Assembly (NCBI GenBank): GCA_031761875.1
Contig: CP134492.1
Span: 496,001 to 560,000, forward strand
Direction of reading: 5' to 3'
DNA from: Bacillaceae bacterium IKA-2
GTDB taxonomy: Bacteria > Bacillota > Bacilli > Bacillales > Anaerobacillaceae
Length of the DNA stretch: 64,000 nt
Shown here: piece by piece, positions 52,009-61,437 of the stretch
Layout of the letters: the number at the start of each line of letters is the position of its first letter
How positions within the stretch are numbered: the stretch's first letter is position 1
Notes under the pieces: model-generated
What the model was told of the DNA's origin: nothing
The model's input: the letters and a program-made list of their open reading frames with translations, nothing else
Databases searched by the model: none
Made by a program: the position numbers and the translations under genes

Positions 52009-52755
52009 TTATTTAGTTGGTTTTAGCCATGACATTGTCTCTTCAAATCGGTGACTTACTTCTCGTGAAATATCTAAGATATGTGATTTGTGAGCAAGTC
52101 TATCTACAATTGCACCAGTAAGCATCGGGTCTTTAAAAATCTCTTCCCAGCGATCAAAAGCCAAGTTTGTTGTTATGATTATTGATCCTTTATCGTTTCT
52201 ATTTGATAATAAATTAAATAGTATTTCACAACCAATTTTGTCAAATGATACGTATCCCAGTTCATCTAAAACGACAAGACTGTACTTTTCAAATTTGGTT
52301 TTATATTGCGATAGTTTGCTTTCACTCATTGCTTCTTTTAACTCTATTATTAAGTTAGGTACAGAGATAAACAATACACTTTTGCCTTCCAAACACGCCT
52401 TAATACCAAGCCCAATACTATAATGTGATTTCCCGCAGCCAGGAGATCCTATTAAGATTATATTTTCTTTATTTTCAATGAACTGCAACGTTTCTAGTTC
52501 TTCGAATTTCGGTATAAATTTCTTATGGTACTTACTCTTGTCGAAGTCTTCTAAGTACTTGTTAAGAGGGAATTTAGCCCTTCTGAGTCTATGTTTTAAA
52601 CCATTCTCAAGCCTTAGTTCTAATTCTCTTTCGAGTAGACGACTTATCAGCTCTCGGTGGGTCATGTTTGTATGGTTTGCTTCATCAAGAAGCATTTGAT
52701 AATTGGTTTTTATATAGGGTAATTTTAGTATATGGGCCATTTCTTGTATTTGCAT
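52009..52755 (-). CDS. istB: IS21-family helper ATPase IstB
   Basis: 248 residues, DnaC-like AAA+ protein that activates the IstA transposase. Walker A 'NIILIGSPGCGKSHYSIGLG', Walker B 'YSLVVLDELGYVSFD', sensor-like 'IIITTNLAFDRWEEIF', and 'RLAHKSHILDI'. Intact. The start follows the istA stop directly (TAAATG). Confidence 0.93.
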   Translation of the reverse strand: MQIQEMAHILKLPYIKTNYQMLLDEANHTNMTHRELISRLLERELELRLENGLKHRLRRAKFPLNKYLEDFDKSKYHKKFIPKFEELETLQFIENKENIILIGSPGCGKSHYSIGLGIKACLEGKSVLFISVPNLIIELKEAMSESKLSQYKTKFEKYSLVVLDELGYVSFDKIGCEILFNLLSNRNDKGSIIITTNLAFDRWEEIFKDPMLTGAIVDRLAHKSHILDISREVSHRFEETMSWLKPTK

Positions 52756-53436
52756 TTATTCCACCTCCGAGAAACATAATTCGTTATATCTAGATACTTG
52801 CCTTGTAGCGATGTTGCTAAGTGCAGTTTTATCTATGTGCATAGATGGAATAATATCGATATGAGATTTATTGTATGTTTCTAGAATCAATAGTATTTCT
52901 TCGATTGGTTTATCATCATTTTCTTGAATGATCTCTATGAATTTTTTCTTGTTTCTGCTAAAATTAGTATCATAGATGGCTTTTAACCTTGGTATGCTTT
53001 TTAGAGCGTGGGAGTTCTTGATTGCACCTGGTTTTTTGTTTAATGAGTTTAAGTAATGTTTAATTTTAATACTTATCTCGTTAGTACCATCTATTTTTTT
53101 GTGTTCACAAACGAGTATGTTGTTTGAATAAAAGCCTATTGTGTCGTAATATTTCTTGATTGTTATTAAGCGTCCTACAAGATACTCCGGTACTGAATAG
53201 TGGTTGTTATCAACTCGTACAAAACTATATTTATTTGGTTTTTGCACTGTAACTGTTGCAAGATCAAGCTTTGGTTTTGTAGGTTGAAGATGTTTTATTT
53301 CTTCAGAAATAGTGCTGTCTTTATTGAGTTCTATCAATATAGTATTCAAGTATTCACGTGCATCATCGAATGTCTTAAACTTATAAGTTAACGCAAATGC
53401 TTTGTTCCTAATTATCTTCACGCTGCCCTCCACATG
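52756..53436 (-). pseudogene. istA: IstA transposase, C-terminal half (separated by insertion)
   Basis: 226 codons, beginning at the insertion junction with HVEGSVKIIRNKAFALTYKF. It holds the probable catalytic Glu (VEG) and the C-terminal strand-rich part ('YSFVRVDNNHYSVPEYLVGR'). The frame has no stop and joins exactly to the N-terminal half at 56937 if the 3.5-kb insert is removed. A GTG at 53433 could start a separate fragment. Confidence 0.85.
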
Positions 53437-53462
53437 ACCCTTCTAATGCAAAGCTTTACATT

Positions 53463-53507
53463 AGAAGGGTAATGAAAAGTATATGATAATGTAAAGTAAG
53501 GCTGTTA
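53463..53507. repeat. Left 45-bp inverted repeat of the RIT element
   Basis: Begins AGAAGGGTAATGAAAAGTAT and ends GTAAAGTAAGGCTGTTA; exact inverse of 56900-56944. An AATGTAAAGTAA motif at 53489 is mirrored by TTACTTTACATT at 53540, a likely recombinase binding pair. Outside it, AATGCAAAGCTTTACATT (53446-53462 region) adds another palindrome. Confidence 0.9.
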
Positions 53508-53571
53508 AATAACCGTAAGTAAAGGATCCCTCGCTGTTTTACTTTACATTATCTGCAACGCAAACACTATT

Positions 53572-54591
53572 TTATTTATCAAATCTTTTTAGCCATTCCA
53601 ATAAATCTCCACTTTTTTGCCAAGAAGGTGCACCTTTTGGTACAACATCTGTATATGCTTTTTCAATTGCTTCTCTTTTTTGTTTTGAATCTACCTTAGC
53701 GTAAATTTCAGTTGTTTGGACAGAACGGTGACCTAGTATATCACGGATGTATATGAGATTAACTCCTGCTTGGAGTAAGTGCATAGCTTTTGAATGTCTC
53801 AGACAATGACAGCTAAATCGTTCTGGGATTAATATTTGATCTTTAATACGAGCCTTGCGTGCATATTTATCTAGTATGTAATTCACCCCTGCCCGGGTCA
53901 GTTTTTCTCCTCTTTTGTTACAGAACAATGGGTACATGTTTGCTGACAAACTTAACAGCCCCTGCTCATCCATATATCGATTTAATAAATCTAACGGAGC
54001 ATCCATCAGAGGGACTATCCGGGCTTTATTCCCCTTACCAATTAACTTTACAGTACATGGTCTGTCAAAACGTACTTGTGACGGAGTGAGGTCAATGATT
54101 TCCTGTACTCTTCCACCGCTTTCATACATAATTGACAAAAGAGCAAGATCTCTTCGTCCTATTTTAGTTGACTGATCAGGCATTTCCAAAAGTAGTCTGA
54201 TCCCATTAAGCGTTAGGTAACTGATTGATTTTGTTTCTGTTTTCTTAACCCGGATTCCAAGGATTCTCTGCCATTCCAAAAGATTATCGGGGCTCTGATA
54301 CTGGAGATATTGGAAGAAAGAGTGTAATGCCGCAAGGCGGACGTTCCTTGTGGCTGTACTACAGCCACGCTCTGTTTCTATCCAGTCAAGAAAGTGAATA
54401 ACCATTTCCTTATTAATCATGCCCAGCGTCAGAGAATTTGTTTTTATTCCTTTTTTATCCTTGATAAATGTAAGGAAAAGTACAAATGTGTCTCTATAAG
54501 AGGCAATCGTATTTATACTGAACCCCATTTCTCCTGGCAGGTATTTTGTAAGAAATCCTGTCAGATAGCGAGAGAAATCAGTCGGCTTCAT
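53572..54591 (-). CDS. Tyrosine recombinase, third gene of the trio (RitC-like)
   Basis: 339 residues. SAM-like N-terminal domain, then catalytic domain with 'YESGGRVQEIIDLTPSQVRF' (Arg), 'FSCHCLRHSKAMHLLQAGVN' (HxxR) and 'LGHRSVQTTEIYAKVD' (His and nucleophile Tyr). ATG 54591 with GGAGG upstream, overlapping the previous gene by 14 bp. Full catalytic set present. Confidence 0.9.
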   Translation of the reverse strand: MKPTDFSRYLTGFLTKYLPGEMGFSINTIASYRDTFVLFLTFIKDKKGIKTNSLTLGMINKEMVIHFLDWIETERGCSTATRNVRLAALHSFFQYLQYQSPDNLLEWQRILGIRVKKTETKSISYLTLNGIRLLLEMPDQSTKIGRRDLALLSIMYESGGRVQEIIDLTPSQVRFDRPCTVKLIGKGNKARIVPLMDAPLDLLNRYMDEQGLLSLSANMYPLFCNKRGEKLTRAGVNYILDKYARKARIKDQILIPERFSCHCLRHSKAMHLLQAGVNLIYIRDILGHRSVQTTEIYAKVDSKQKREAIEKAYTDVVPKGAPSWQKSGDLLEWLKRFDK

Positions 54592-55552
54592 AATGGTCAA
54601 CCTCCGGAAATACATAGGCACAAACGTTATCTACTTCTCTAATTAAATCAGGGTACATGTCAGATGTTAGCCTTACATACTTATCTGTAGCCTCTAATGA
54701 CTGATGCCCAAGATATTTTGATAATATTGGGAGTGAGTAGTATAAATCTAGCCCAGCTTCTGACATTTTCACAAGAGAGTGTACACTGAAAGTGTGACGA
54801 AAGTCATGCATTCTTGGGCCAAAACCCTTCCCACCATGTGGAATTCCTGCATTCCAGAGTATTTTTCTGAACCATTCATATATTGCCTTGGCATTACATT
54901 TTTGCCCATTGTTCTTGATAAAAAAATAACCTTTCGGTTCATATTTGCCGGGACGAACATTCCTATATTGAATACACACCTCAGTTAGTGTTTCAGATAA
55001 TGGGAGTATTCGGTCTTTGCCGTTTTTCGTTTCCCTGACAATAATATTTTTTGCATCAAGATCAACATCCTTACATGTTAGGGATAACGCTTCGCTGATA
55101 CGGATGCCACAGCCATATAGCATTCTAAATAAAGCGGGGAGTACATACACAGTTGTTTCAAATCGTCTATTAACTTTAAGCGTATCACATGCATCGAAGA
55201 ATGCATTCACTTCCTTTTTCGAGAAAATATGTGGTACAAACGTACTGCTGTACTTTTTAGGCAATCTCGGTATATGTGATGGATATCCCATATCATTTAA
55301 ATAGGCGGAAAATTTTGCAATATAATGAATCCTCGCATAACGTGTCTTGTCTGATTCATTTGGACGCTTCTCACTCCATTTATCAACAATCTCCTTTGAT
55401 AGACCGAGTTTTAATACGGCATTATCTATTGTAAATCTGTCAAATAACGAAAGTGTGTAAGTGGCATCAACAAACTTGTAACCGAGGTTTCTTTTGAAAT
55501 CAATGTACTGTTCGATTAAACCAGCATAAATACCACAATAGTTCGGCATCAT
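54578..55552 (-). CDS. Tyrosine recombinase, second gene of the trio (RitB-like)
   Basis: 324 residues. 'LYGCGIRISEALSLTCKDVD' (Arg), 'MHDFRHTFSVHSLVKM' (HxxR) and 'LGHQSLEATDKYVRL' (His, Tyr). The ATG at 55552 overlaps the preceding stop (ATGA) and has GGAGGTGG upstream, so translation is coupled. Intact. Confidence 0.9.
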   Translation of the reverse strand: MMPNYCGIYAGLIEQYIDFKRNLGYKFVDATYTLSLFDRFTIDNAVLKLGLSKEIVDKWSEKRPNESDKTRYARIHYIAKFSAYLNDMGYPSHIPRLPKKYSSTFVPHIFSKKEVNAFFDACDTLKVNRRFETTVYVLPALFRMLYGCGIRISEALSLTCKDVDLDAKNIIVRETKNGKDRILPLSETLTEVCIQYRNVRPGKYEPKGYFFIKNNGQKCNAKAIYEWFRKILWNAGIPHGGKGFGPRMHDFRHTFSVHSLVKMSEAGLDLYYSLPILSKYLGHQSLEATDKYVRLTSDMYPDLIREVDNVCAYVFPEVDHYEAD

Positions 55553-56802
55553 TCCACCTCCTTGGCATAAAATGGCGTTTTTAAGAGTGGAACATCTAAT
55601 GCGCATTGGCTCAAAGATGTTAAGTCTATTCGTAAATAAGTTTTTGTGCTTTCGGTATTCTTGTGACCTAGCACTTCTGATATAACATGGATGGGTATTT
55701 TTTGTTCCAGTAGTTGCCCAGCAAGACTGTGCCTCAAAGCATGAGGACCATGTTTCTTTTCTGTTATGTTTTTAATGCCAGCACGACGGAGATAAAAAGT
55801 AACAATGCTATGCAAAGTCGATCTATTTAGGCAGTTATATGGCGGGATTGCATGTAGGAAGACATAAGGAAGATCAGATTTAGGCCGTCCATACTTCAGA
55901 TAATCGATAATAGCCTCTCCTATTTCTATTAAAAGTGGATGCTCAATCTTATTTTTAGTCTTTTGTTGAACAAGTGTAATTGTATTCTTTTCCCAGTGTA
56001 TGTTTTCAAACTTCAACAGACAGATGTCAGAAGCCCTCAATCCCAATCGTGCAGCCAATAGTATCATAGCAGCATCACGCTTCCCTTTTGGGCTACTTCT
56101 GTCAACAGTATTGATTAATGATTCAACTTCATTTTTCGTATATGTCGTGGGTAGTTTACATTGCTTCTTGTAATTGTCTTTTGGAATTAGGTATGAAAAG
56201 TCAATCCCTGTATACCCATTGTCATGTAGATATCTCATAAACCCACGTAAAGTGGTAAGCATGCTGTGGCGCGTTGCAGGTGTATAAAAACCAAGCTGAT
56301 TCACAAATCCTAAAATGTGTTGTTTTTTAATTGCTTCGGTTTCCATGACTCCTTCTTCATTAAAAAAACTAAGAAAGCGATGAAGATTTAATCGGTAATG
56401 ACCAAGCGTATTTTCTGTAATACCCAAAGATTTTCGGTGATTAAGGAAATCCACCATAGGATTACCGATGCAACCATAAAATTGGTAGGATTTCTTTGCC
56501 CTTCTGTATTGGAACGTTCCTGTAGACTGAAATTCAGTTAGAACATCCACACACCGGATTATGCTCTTTTCCCAATGGCTAAATTCCTCGTATTTCCCAG
56601 TACCAATAAAGTCAGCTATAAATGCTCCACCTACTGACGCTGAATAATACTCAATCTGATTGTTTTCCATAAAAGTAGCCAGTTTTTGCCACGCGGAACG
56701 ATATTGGCTTATCCTTGATTCGGAATAGGACATATCCCGAAGGGATTTAACTACTTCTGAGGACAGTTGTTCAAATGTTTGATATTTTTGTTCCATAATC
56801 AT
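55549..56802 (-). CDS. Tyrosine recombinase, first gene of the trio (RitA-like)
   Basis: 417 residues, the longest of the three. 'LLAARLGLRASDICLLKFEN' (Arg), 'KHGPHALRHSLAGQLLEQKI' (HxxR) and 'VLGHKNTESTKTYLRIDL' (His, Tyr). Long N-terminal core-binding region. GGAGG lies upstream of the start at 56802. Intact. Confidence 0.9.
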   Translation of the reverse strand: MIMEQKYQTFEQLSSEVVKSLRDMSYSESRISQYRSAWQKLATFMENNQIEYYSASVGGAFIADFIGTGKYEEFSHWEKSIIRCVDVLTEFQSTGTFQYRRAKKSYQFYGCIGNPMVDFLNHRKSLGITENTLGHYRLNLHRFLSFFNEEGVMETEAIKKQHILGFVNQLGFYTPATRHSMLTTLRGFMRYLHDNGYTGIDFSYLIPKDNYKKQCKLPTTYTKNEVESLINTVDRSSPKGKRDAAMILLAARLGLRASDICLLKFENIHWEKNTITLVQQKTKNKIEHPLLIEIGEAIIDYLKYGRPKSDLPYVFLHAIPPYNCLNRSTLHSIVTFYLRRAGIKNITEKKHGPHALRHSLAGQLLEQKIPIHVISEVLGHKNTESTKTYLRIDLTSLSQCALDVPLLKTPFYAKEVE

Positions 56803-56899
56803 AACCTCCTATATTTAACGTAGGCGACCTCGCCTATATTAAATATAGCCATTGAAAATGTAAAGTAAAACAACTAGAATCACTTTGTTTATAGTTATC

Positions 56900-56944
56900 T
56901 AACAGCCTTACTTTACATTATCATATACTTTTCATTACCCTTCT
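56900..56944. repeat. Right 45-bp inverted repeat of the RIT element
   Basis: Begins TAACAGCCTTACTTTACATT and ends TTTTCATTACCCTTCT. Exact inverse of 53463-53507. AATGTAAAGTAA at 56856 and TTACTTTACATT at 56908 form the matching inner pair. Confidence 0.9.
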
Positions 56945-57722
56945 CGTTTCCACTGAAACAATTAGTGACGTTGATATCGAATCCGTAGTAGAGTGACAAT
57001 TTTAGCAAATTCTCATTGAGGACTTTTTCAGTTTTACCTATGAATTTTGATACTACATTTCTCATATTGTCGTACACAATCTCTGAATAAACGCCACCTA
57101 ACATATCGAAGAAACGCACATGAGAATCCATAAAGACGTCTTGCTTTTGATTCTTATATAAATACGCCCATCTGAAATCAGCAGCTGGTGAAGATAGTAC
57201 AGCTAGATGATAGGTATTGATCTCCCCGTTTATTTCTAACTTCACTTCGCCAAAATCATATTCAAGTCTTTGCCCTAAATCATATGATTGTTTAATAAAG
57301 CATTCCTTAGGTTTGTTTCTTTTTTCTCTGATTTTATTTGTAATAGTTGTATATCCAATATCAAACTTTTCATTGACTAGCATTTGGTGAATTTGCAAAT
57401 TAGTCAGCTGTTGTTTATGTCGACCTAACTCTTTACACTTTTCAGATTCACTCTCTAGGATTTCGTCTAATCTGGTATCGATTTCTGCTGTGTACTTTCT
57501 TGGCTTTCTATTTTGAGCATTATACTTTGGTGCCTCGCATATTTTTTCTTGTACTTCTTGTACTTCTTTTTTATTAACGTCTAAGGCATTCAACAGAGTA
57601 TTGTTCTTCTGGTACTCATTCCAATAGATTGCGACTGTTTTCCGATTGATGTTTAAAAGCTTGGCAGCTTTTCTATTGGATACACCTTGCTGCTTTAGTT
57701 TTATTATTGCATGTTTGTCCAT
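56913..57722 (-). pseudogene. istA: IstA transposase, N-terminal half (interrupted)
   Basis: Starts MDKHAIIKLKQQGVSNRKAA with a helix-turn-helix, then the integrase-type core 'LGQRLEYDFGEVKLEINGEI' (first Asp) and 'GGVYSEIVYDNMRNVVSKFI' (second Asp). The native sequence stops at 'NCFSGNEKG' (56937), after which the frame reads into the RIT end and terminates. 262 codons here plus 226 in the other half give a 488-residue IstA. GGAG is 9 bp before the ATG. Confidence 0.87.
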
Positions 57723-57875
57723 TATCTCAATCACTCCATCCCACCCCTTTACTGCCATCATAACAGTAAGAGATTAGTGTTAAAGTACTGGACCGTTTTT
57801 CAATTGATATTATTCTATTAATGGGCCACTTTTAGAGTATCATAAACAAATGGTGTAATTATTTGGAAATTGACA

Positions 57876-58091
57876 ACGGCGTATCTCAGTAGTAGACTTG
57901 AAAATTACAGTATAGTAAAACAAAATATAGTAGTGACTCCATCAAATGTGAGTGCACTGCTTTTTCTATTAAAAATAAGTAAGTAAATCCGTTTTTACTT
58001 AGTAAGCTATCAAGGAGCTAGTGCTTTTCTTAAAGCGAGTAGGGTGTCTGTTTAAGCGGACGAGTTACCAAGAAATAAAGGGGGGACACCA
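57876..58091. other. Short gap before queG
   Basis: No gene or clear repeat seen. GGGGGG at 58080-58086 serves as the queG ribosome binding site. Confidence 0.4.
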
Positions 58092-59228
58092 GTGACACCA
58101 GCCCAATTGAAAGCAGAGATTATTGCATATAGTAAGATTATTGGAATTGATAAAATTGGTTTTACTACTGCAGATCCCTTCGTCGAGCTAAAGGATAGGC
58201 TTGTTAACCAACAAAATTTAGGGTTCCAATCAGGCTTTGAAGAAAAGGATATTGACAAGCGTGTTGGACCTGAGCTGGTCCTTTCCGAAGCAAAATCAAT
58301 TATTGCTATCGCTCTTGCTTACCCCTCAAAGATGAAGAATGCACCATTAAGTACGAGAAAGGAACGTCGAGGGTTGTTTTGTCGAGCTTCTTGGGGCGAA
58401 GATTATCATAAAATATTAAAAGATAAATTGTCTAAGTTAGAAGAGTTTATCTTGGCAAAGGTACCGAGCGCAAGAATTGCTTCTATGGTTGATACAGGTG
58501 AACTAGCTGATAGGGCAGTAGCCGAAAGAGCAGGAATAGGCTGGAGCGGAAAAAATTGTTCGATTATTACTGAAGAATTCGGTTCCTACGTTTACTTAGG
58601 CGAAATGATTACAACCATTTCATTACCAGCCGACCAACCAATAACAGAACGATGTGGAACGTGTACAAAGTGTATTGATGCCTGTCCGACTGGAGCAATT
58701 GTTCAAGGTGGACAGCTAGATTCAAATAAGTGTATTGCCTTTTTAACGCAAACAAAAACGTTCTTAGCAGACGAGTATAGAGAAAAGCTAGGTAATCGAA
58801 TTTATGGATGTGACACATGTCAACAAGTGTGTCCAGATAATAAAGGGAAAGACTCCCATTTACACACAGCAATGGAGCCAGACCCTGAAATAGTAAAGCC
58901 ACTTCTAAAAGAATTATTGTTTTTAAGTAATCGACAATTTAAAGAAACCTATGGTTATTTGTCAGGTGCATGGCGAGGGAAAAAACCTTTACAAAGAAAT
59001 GCAATTATTGCAATTGCTCATTACAAAGACGTAACAGCTATTGATGATTTAGATAAGCTACTAAGAGAAGATCCTCGTCCAGTAATTAGGGGAACAGCAG
59101 CATGGACGATCGGGAAGTTGGACACCGAAAAATCTAAATTAATATTAAATGCGGCGAAAGAAAGAGAAAATGACTCAGATGTATTAGCTGAGATTGATAA
59201 AGGGCTGAATATGCTGAAAAATAACTAA
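58092..59228 (+). CDS. queG: Epoxyqueuosine reductase
   Basis: 378 residues. Catalyses the last step of queuosine synthesis in tRNA, using a cobalamin and two [4Fe-4S] clusters. 'RCGTCTKCIDACPTGAIVQG' and 'YGCDTCQQVCPDNKG' carry the cluster Cys; 'GELADRAVAERAGIGWSGKN' is the cobalamin/substrate part; a C-terminal HEAT-like region follows. GTG start with AAGGGGGG upstream. Followed by ogt, amidase and trmL genes on the same strand. Confidence 0.95.
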   Translation: MTPAQLKAEIIAYSKIIGIDKIGFTTADPFVELKDRLVNQQNLGFQSGFEEKDIDKRVGPELVLSEAKSIIAIALAYPSKMKNAPLSTRKERRGLFCRASWGEDYHKILKDKLSKLEEFILAKVPSARIASMVDTGELADRAVAERAGIGWSGKNCSIITEEFGSYVYLGEMITTISLPADQPITERCGTCTKCIDACPTGAIVQGGQLDSNKCIAFLTQTKTFLADEYREKLGNRIYGCDTCQQVCPDNKGKDSHLHTAMEPDPEIVKPLLKELLFLSNRQFKETYGYLSGAWRGKKPLQRNAIIAIAHYKDVTAIDDLDKLLREDPRPVIRGTAAWTIGKLDTEKSKLILNAAKERENDSDVLAEIDKGLNMLKNN

Positions 59229-59299
59229 ATATAGCTGTGGGAAAATAGTTTATTGTCAAGTATTATTAAGACAAGGTTGGATTGAAAAGAGGGGATAAA

Positions 59300-59830
59300 A
59301 TGGAAAAAAGATTTGATATTTTCTATGATGAAATGGAAAGCCCACTTGGTCCGTTAACGGTAGTTTGTAGGGATTTAGGAGTTTGTTTAATTGAATTTGG
59401 TTCCTTAGAACAGTCGCTTCCAAATATTAATGTCTGGATGAAGAAGCATCTACTTAAAAATGAGTTGTGTCATGATCAAGAAAAAGTTCAACCGGTCATA
59501 AAGCAGTTACAGCAATATTTTAGTGGTAAAAGAGTTAAGTTCGATTTAAGTATTGATCTGATAGGAACAAAGTTTCAGTGCTTAGTTTGGGAAGAGCTAA
59601 AGAAGATTAATTATGGTGAAACAAAAAGCTATAAGCAAATAGCCAAAGAAATCGGTGCCCCAAAAGCTGTTCGTGCAATTGGTGGAGCTAATAACAAAAA
59701 TCCCGTCCCGATTATTATTCCTTGTCACCGTGTAATTGGTAGTAATGGTGCTCTTGTTGGGTATGGTGGTGGATTAGAAAAAAAAGAAATCTTATTAGAG
59801 ATAGAAGGCTCAATTAAAAAGATCTCATAA
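59300..59830 (+). CDS. ogt: Methylated-DNA-protein-cysteine methyltransferase
   Basis: 176 residues. Direct-reversal DNA repair of O6-alkylguanine by transfer to a Cys. Active site 'PVPIIIPCHRVIGSNGALVG' with the PCHRV motif; helix-turn-helix 'SYKQIAKEIGAPKAVRAIGG'. ATG 59300 with AGAGGGGA upstream; a TTG at 59282 is less likely. 71 bp after queG. Confidence 0.94.
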   Translation: MEKRFDIFYDEMESPLGPLTVVCRDLGVCLIEFGSLEQSLPNINVWMKKHLLKNELCHDQEKVQPVIKQLQQYFSGKRVKFDLSIDLIGTKFQCLVWEELKKINYGETKSYKQIAKEIGAPKAVRAIGGANNKNPVPIIIPCHRVIGSNGALVGYGGGLEKKEILLEIEGSIKKIS

Positions 59831-59858
59831 GTGATTACGCTTTGCGTAGTCACTTTTT
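59830..59858 (+). terminator. Terminator after ogt
   Basis: GTGATTACGC and GCGTAGTCAC form a 10-bp stem (one mismatch) with TTTTTT immediately after. Confidence 0.85.
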
Positions 59859-59956
59859 TCAGGTTTAACGCAAGCACATAGCTTGTGGATGATTCATTTA
59901 ACTAAGCCGGTTAACATACATTTTAAAAGCAACTAAATTATTTGGGGGTTTTTTTG

Positions 59957-60844
59957 ATGGGATGGTTAACTATCTTAAAGAGAAATGTAAAAAGTTTAAA
60001 TAATGCCTATGTATCAGATGTAAGAAACAGTTTTATTAGAAATGATGAACAGGAATGTCTACATAGAAAAATGGAAGACTTAGCGGGTCGAGAAGCAAGA
60101 ATTATTAAATCGATCGTCGATGGTACGGTCTTAAGAACTCAAAAATTTGAAAATGTCCTCGAGGTCGATTATATTGTCCACTGGCAGCATCTAATTAAAC
60201 AGACAAATAAATTTCATATCGAGGATAAAATCGAAGAGCGCCGGGCAATTATTTCTGGGGATAAATTAATTGATGATTACTGTCTTATAAATGAAAAGAT
60301 ACTATCAAGTAAACAACCAGATGTGGCAGAGCGCGATTATTCAGAAGAAGAGTTGAGATTTCAATACTCAAGATTAGAAGCCGTTCGCTATGCTGAGAGA
60401 TGGTGGAATGACTATAATACCGTTTATAAAAAATTTGATGATAATTGTACAAATTTCATATCACAATGCTTACATGCTGGTGGAGCGCCAATGGCAGTTG
60501 GAACTAGCCGTAGTAAGGGATGGTGGTATCGTGGGAATAATTGGAGTTTCAGTTGGTCAGTGGCACACTCGTTACGCTGGTATTTAAGTGGTTCGAAAGT
60601 TGGCTTGAGGGCTATTGAGGTAGTAAAACCTGAAGAATTAATAAAGGGTGATGTTATCTGCTATGATTTTGATGGAGATGGTAAGTGGCAGCATACAACG
60701 ATTGTCGTTGCAAAAGATGTGAATAAAATGCCATTGGTGAATGCCCAAACGACAAACAGCAGGATGAGATATTGGGCTTACGAGGACTCAACTGCATGGA
60801 CTGAAAACATTAAATATAAATTTTTTCATATTGCCGATAATTAA
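59957..60844 (+). CDS. Putative amidase-domain protein (PF12671 type)
   Basis: 295 residues. N-terminal helical part (about 1-135) and a C-terminal amidase-like domain starting 'AVRYAERWWNDYN' and 'FDDNCTNFISQCLHAGGAPM' (probable catalytic Cys in NCTNFISQC), then 'GKWQHTTIVVAKD' (His) and 'VNAQTTNSRMRYWAY' (Asn). No signal peptide, so cytoplasmic or in the forespore. ATG 59957 with GGGGGT upstream. Lies in the queG-trmL block, a common Bacillaceae arrangement. Substrate unknown. Confidence 0.85.
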   Translation: MGWLTILKRNVKSLNNAYVSDVRNSFIRNDEQECLHRKMEDLAGREARIIKSIVDGTVLRTQKFENVLEVDYIVHWQHLIKQTNKFHIEDKIEERRAIISGDKLIDDYCLINEKILSSKQPDVAERDYSEEELRFQYSRLEAVRYAERWWNDYNTVYKKFDDNCTNFISQCLHAGGAPMAVGTSRSKGWWYRGNNWSFSWSVAHSLRWYLSGSKVGLRAIEVVKPEELIKGDVICYDFDGDGKWQHTTIVVAKDVNKMPLVNAQTTNSRMRYWAYEDSTAWTENIKYKFFHIADN

Positions 60845-60929
60845 ATAATCTAACTACCCTTTTCAGCTTATCTAGAAATGCTATAATAAGTTTAGTCTAA
60901 AAAGACTCGAAAAAATTAGAGGTGAAAAA

Positions 60930-61403
60930 ATGGGGTTACATATTGTTTTATACCAGCCAGAAATTCCTGCCAATACGGGTAATATTGCACGGACTTGTGC
61001 GGGGACGAATACGTCTTTGCACTTAATCCGCCCGCTAGGTTTTTCAACTGATGATAAAATGCTTAAAAGAGCAGGTTGTGATTATTGGCCAGACGTAAAA
61101 ATAAACTATTACGATGCTATTGATGAGCTATTTGATGCGTTTTCAGAGGGAAAATTTTATTTTATTGAAACAGTAGGGAAGAAAAACTACACAGATTTTG
61201 ATTATAGTAGCCTTGATGAAGAATATTTTTTTGTTTTTGGTCGAGAAACAAGCGGGTTACCTAATGATTTAATTGAAGCAAATGCTGAGCGCTGTTTGAG
61301 AATTCCGCAAACAGACAAAGTTAGGTCACTCAATCTTTCCAACACAGCAGCAATACTTGTATATGAAGCATTGCGTCAGCAAAATTTCCCTTCACTAAAA
61401 TAA
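60930..61403 (+). CDS. trmL: tRNA (cytidine(34)-2'-O)-methyltransferase
   Basis: 157 residues. SPOUT-class enzyme methylating the wobble base of tRNA-Leu. Motifs 'YQPEIPANTGNIARTC', 'FFVFGRETSGLPNDL' and 'CLRIPQTDKVRSLNLSNTAA'. GAGGTG lies upstream of the ATG, and TATAAT at 60882-60887 is a probable -10. A long inverted repeat follows the stop. Confidence 0.95.
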   Translation: MGLHIVLYQPEIPANTGNIARTCAGTNTSLHLIRPLGFSTDDKMLKRAGCDYWPDVKINYYDAIDELFDAFSEGKFYFIETVGKKNYTDFDYSSLDEEYFFVFGRETSGLPNDLIEANAERCLRIPQTDKVRSLNLSNTAAILVYEALRQQNFPSLK

Positions 61404-61437
61404 AAATAACGTTGAATAAGCTACATTTGGGTGAAAA

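Larger units (their letters stand above)
53437..56944 (-). mobile_element. RIT-type element: three overlapping tyrosine recombinases in istA
   Basis: Direct copies of ACCCTTCT at 53437-53444 and 56937-56944 lie exactly 3500 bp apart at the istA junctions. Inside are perfect 45-bp inverted repeats and three overlapping recombinase genes, the layout of recombinase-in-trio elements. No passenger gene is present. Confidence 0.85.
51964..57875 (-). mobile_element. IS21-family element split by a RIT element
   Basis: Left end TGTCAACTC at 51964, right end AAATTGACA at 57867-57875. Each end has two copies of a GGTCCA-type motif (AAAAGCGGTCCAC and AAAAAGGTCCAC on the left; AAAAGTGGCCCA and AAACGGTCCAG reading inward on the right). 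Contains istB, the two halves of istA, and the inserted tri-recombinase element. No clear target duplication was found. Confidence 0.8.

Noticed and set aside
51964-57875. Target-site duplication for the IS21 element
   Set aside because: The bases flanking the TGTCAA and TTGACA ends (TATT and ACGG) do not match; either the ends are a few bases off or the duplication has decayed.
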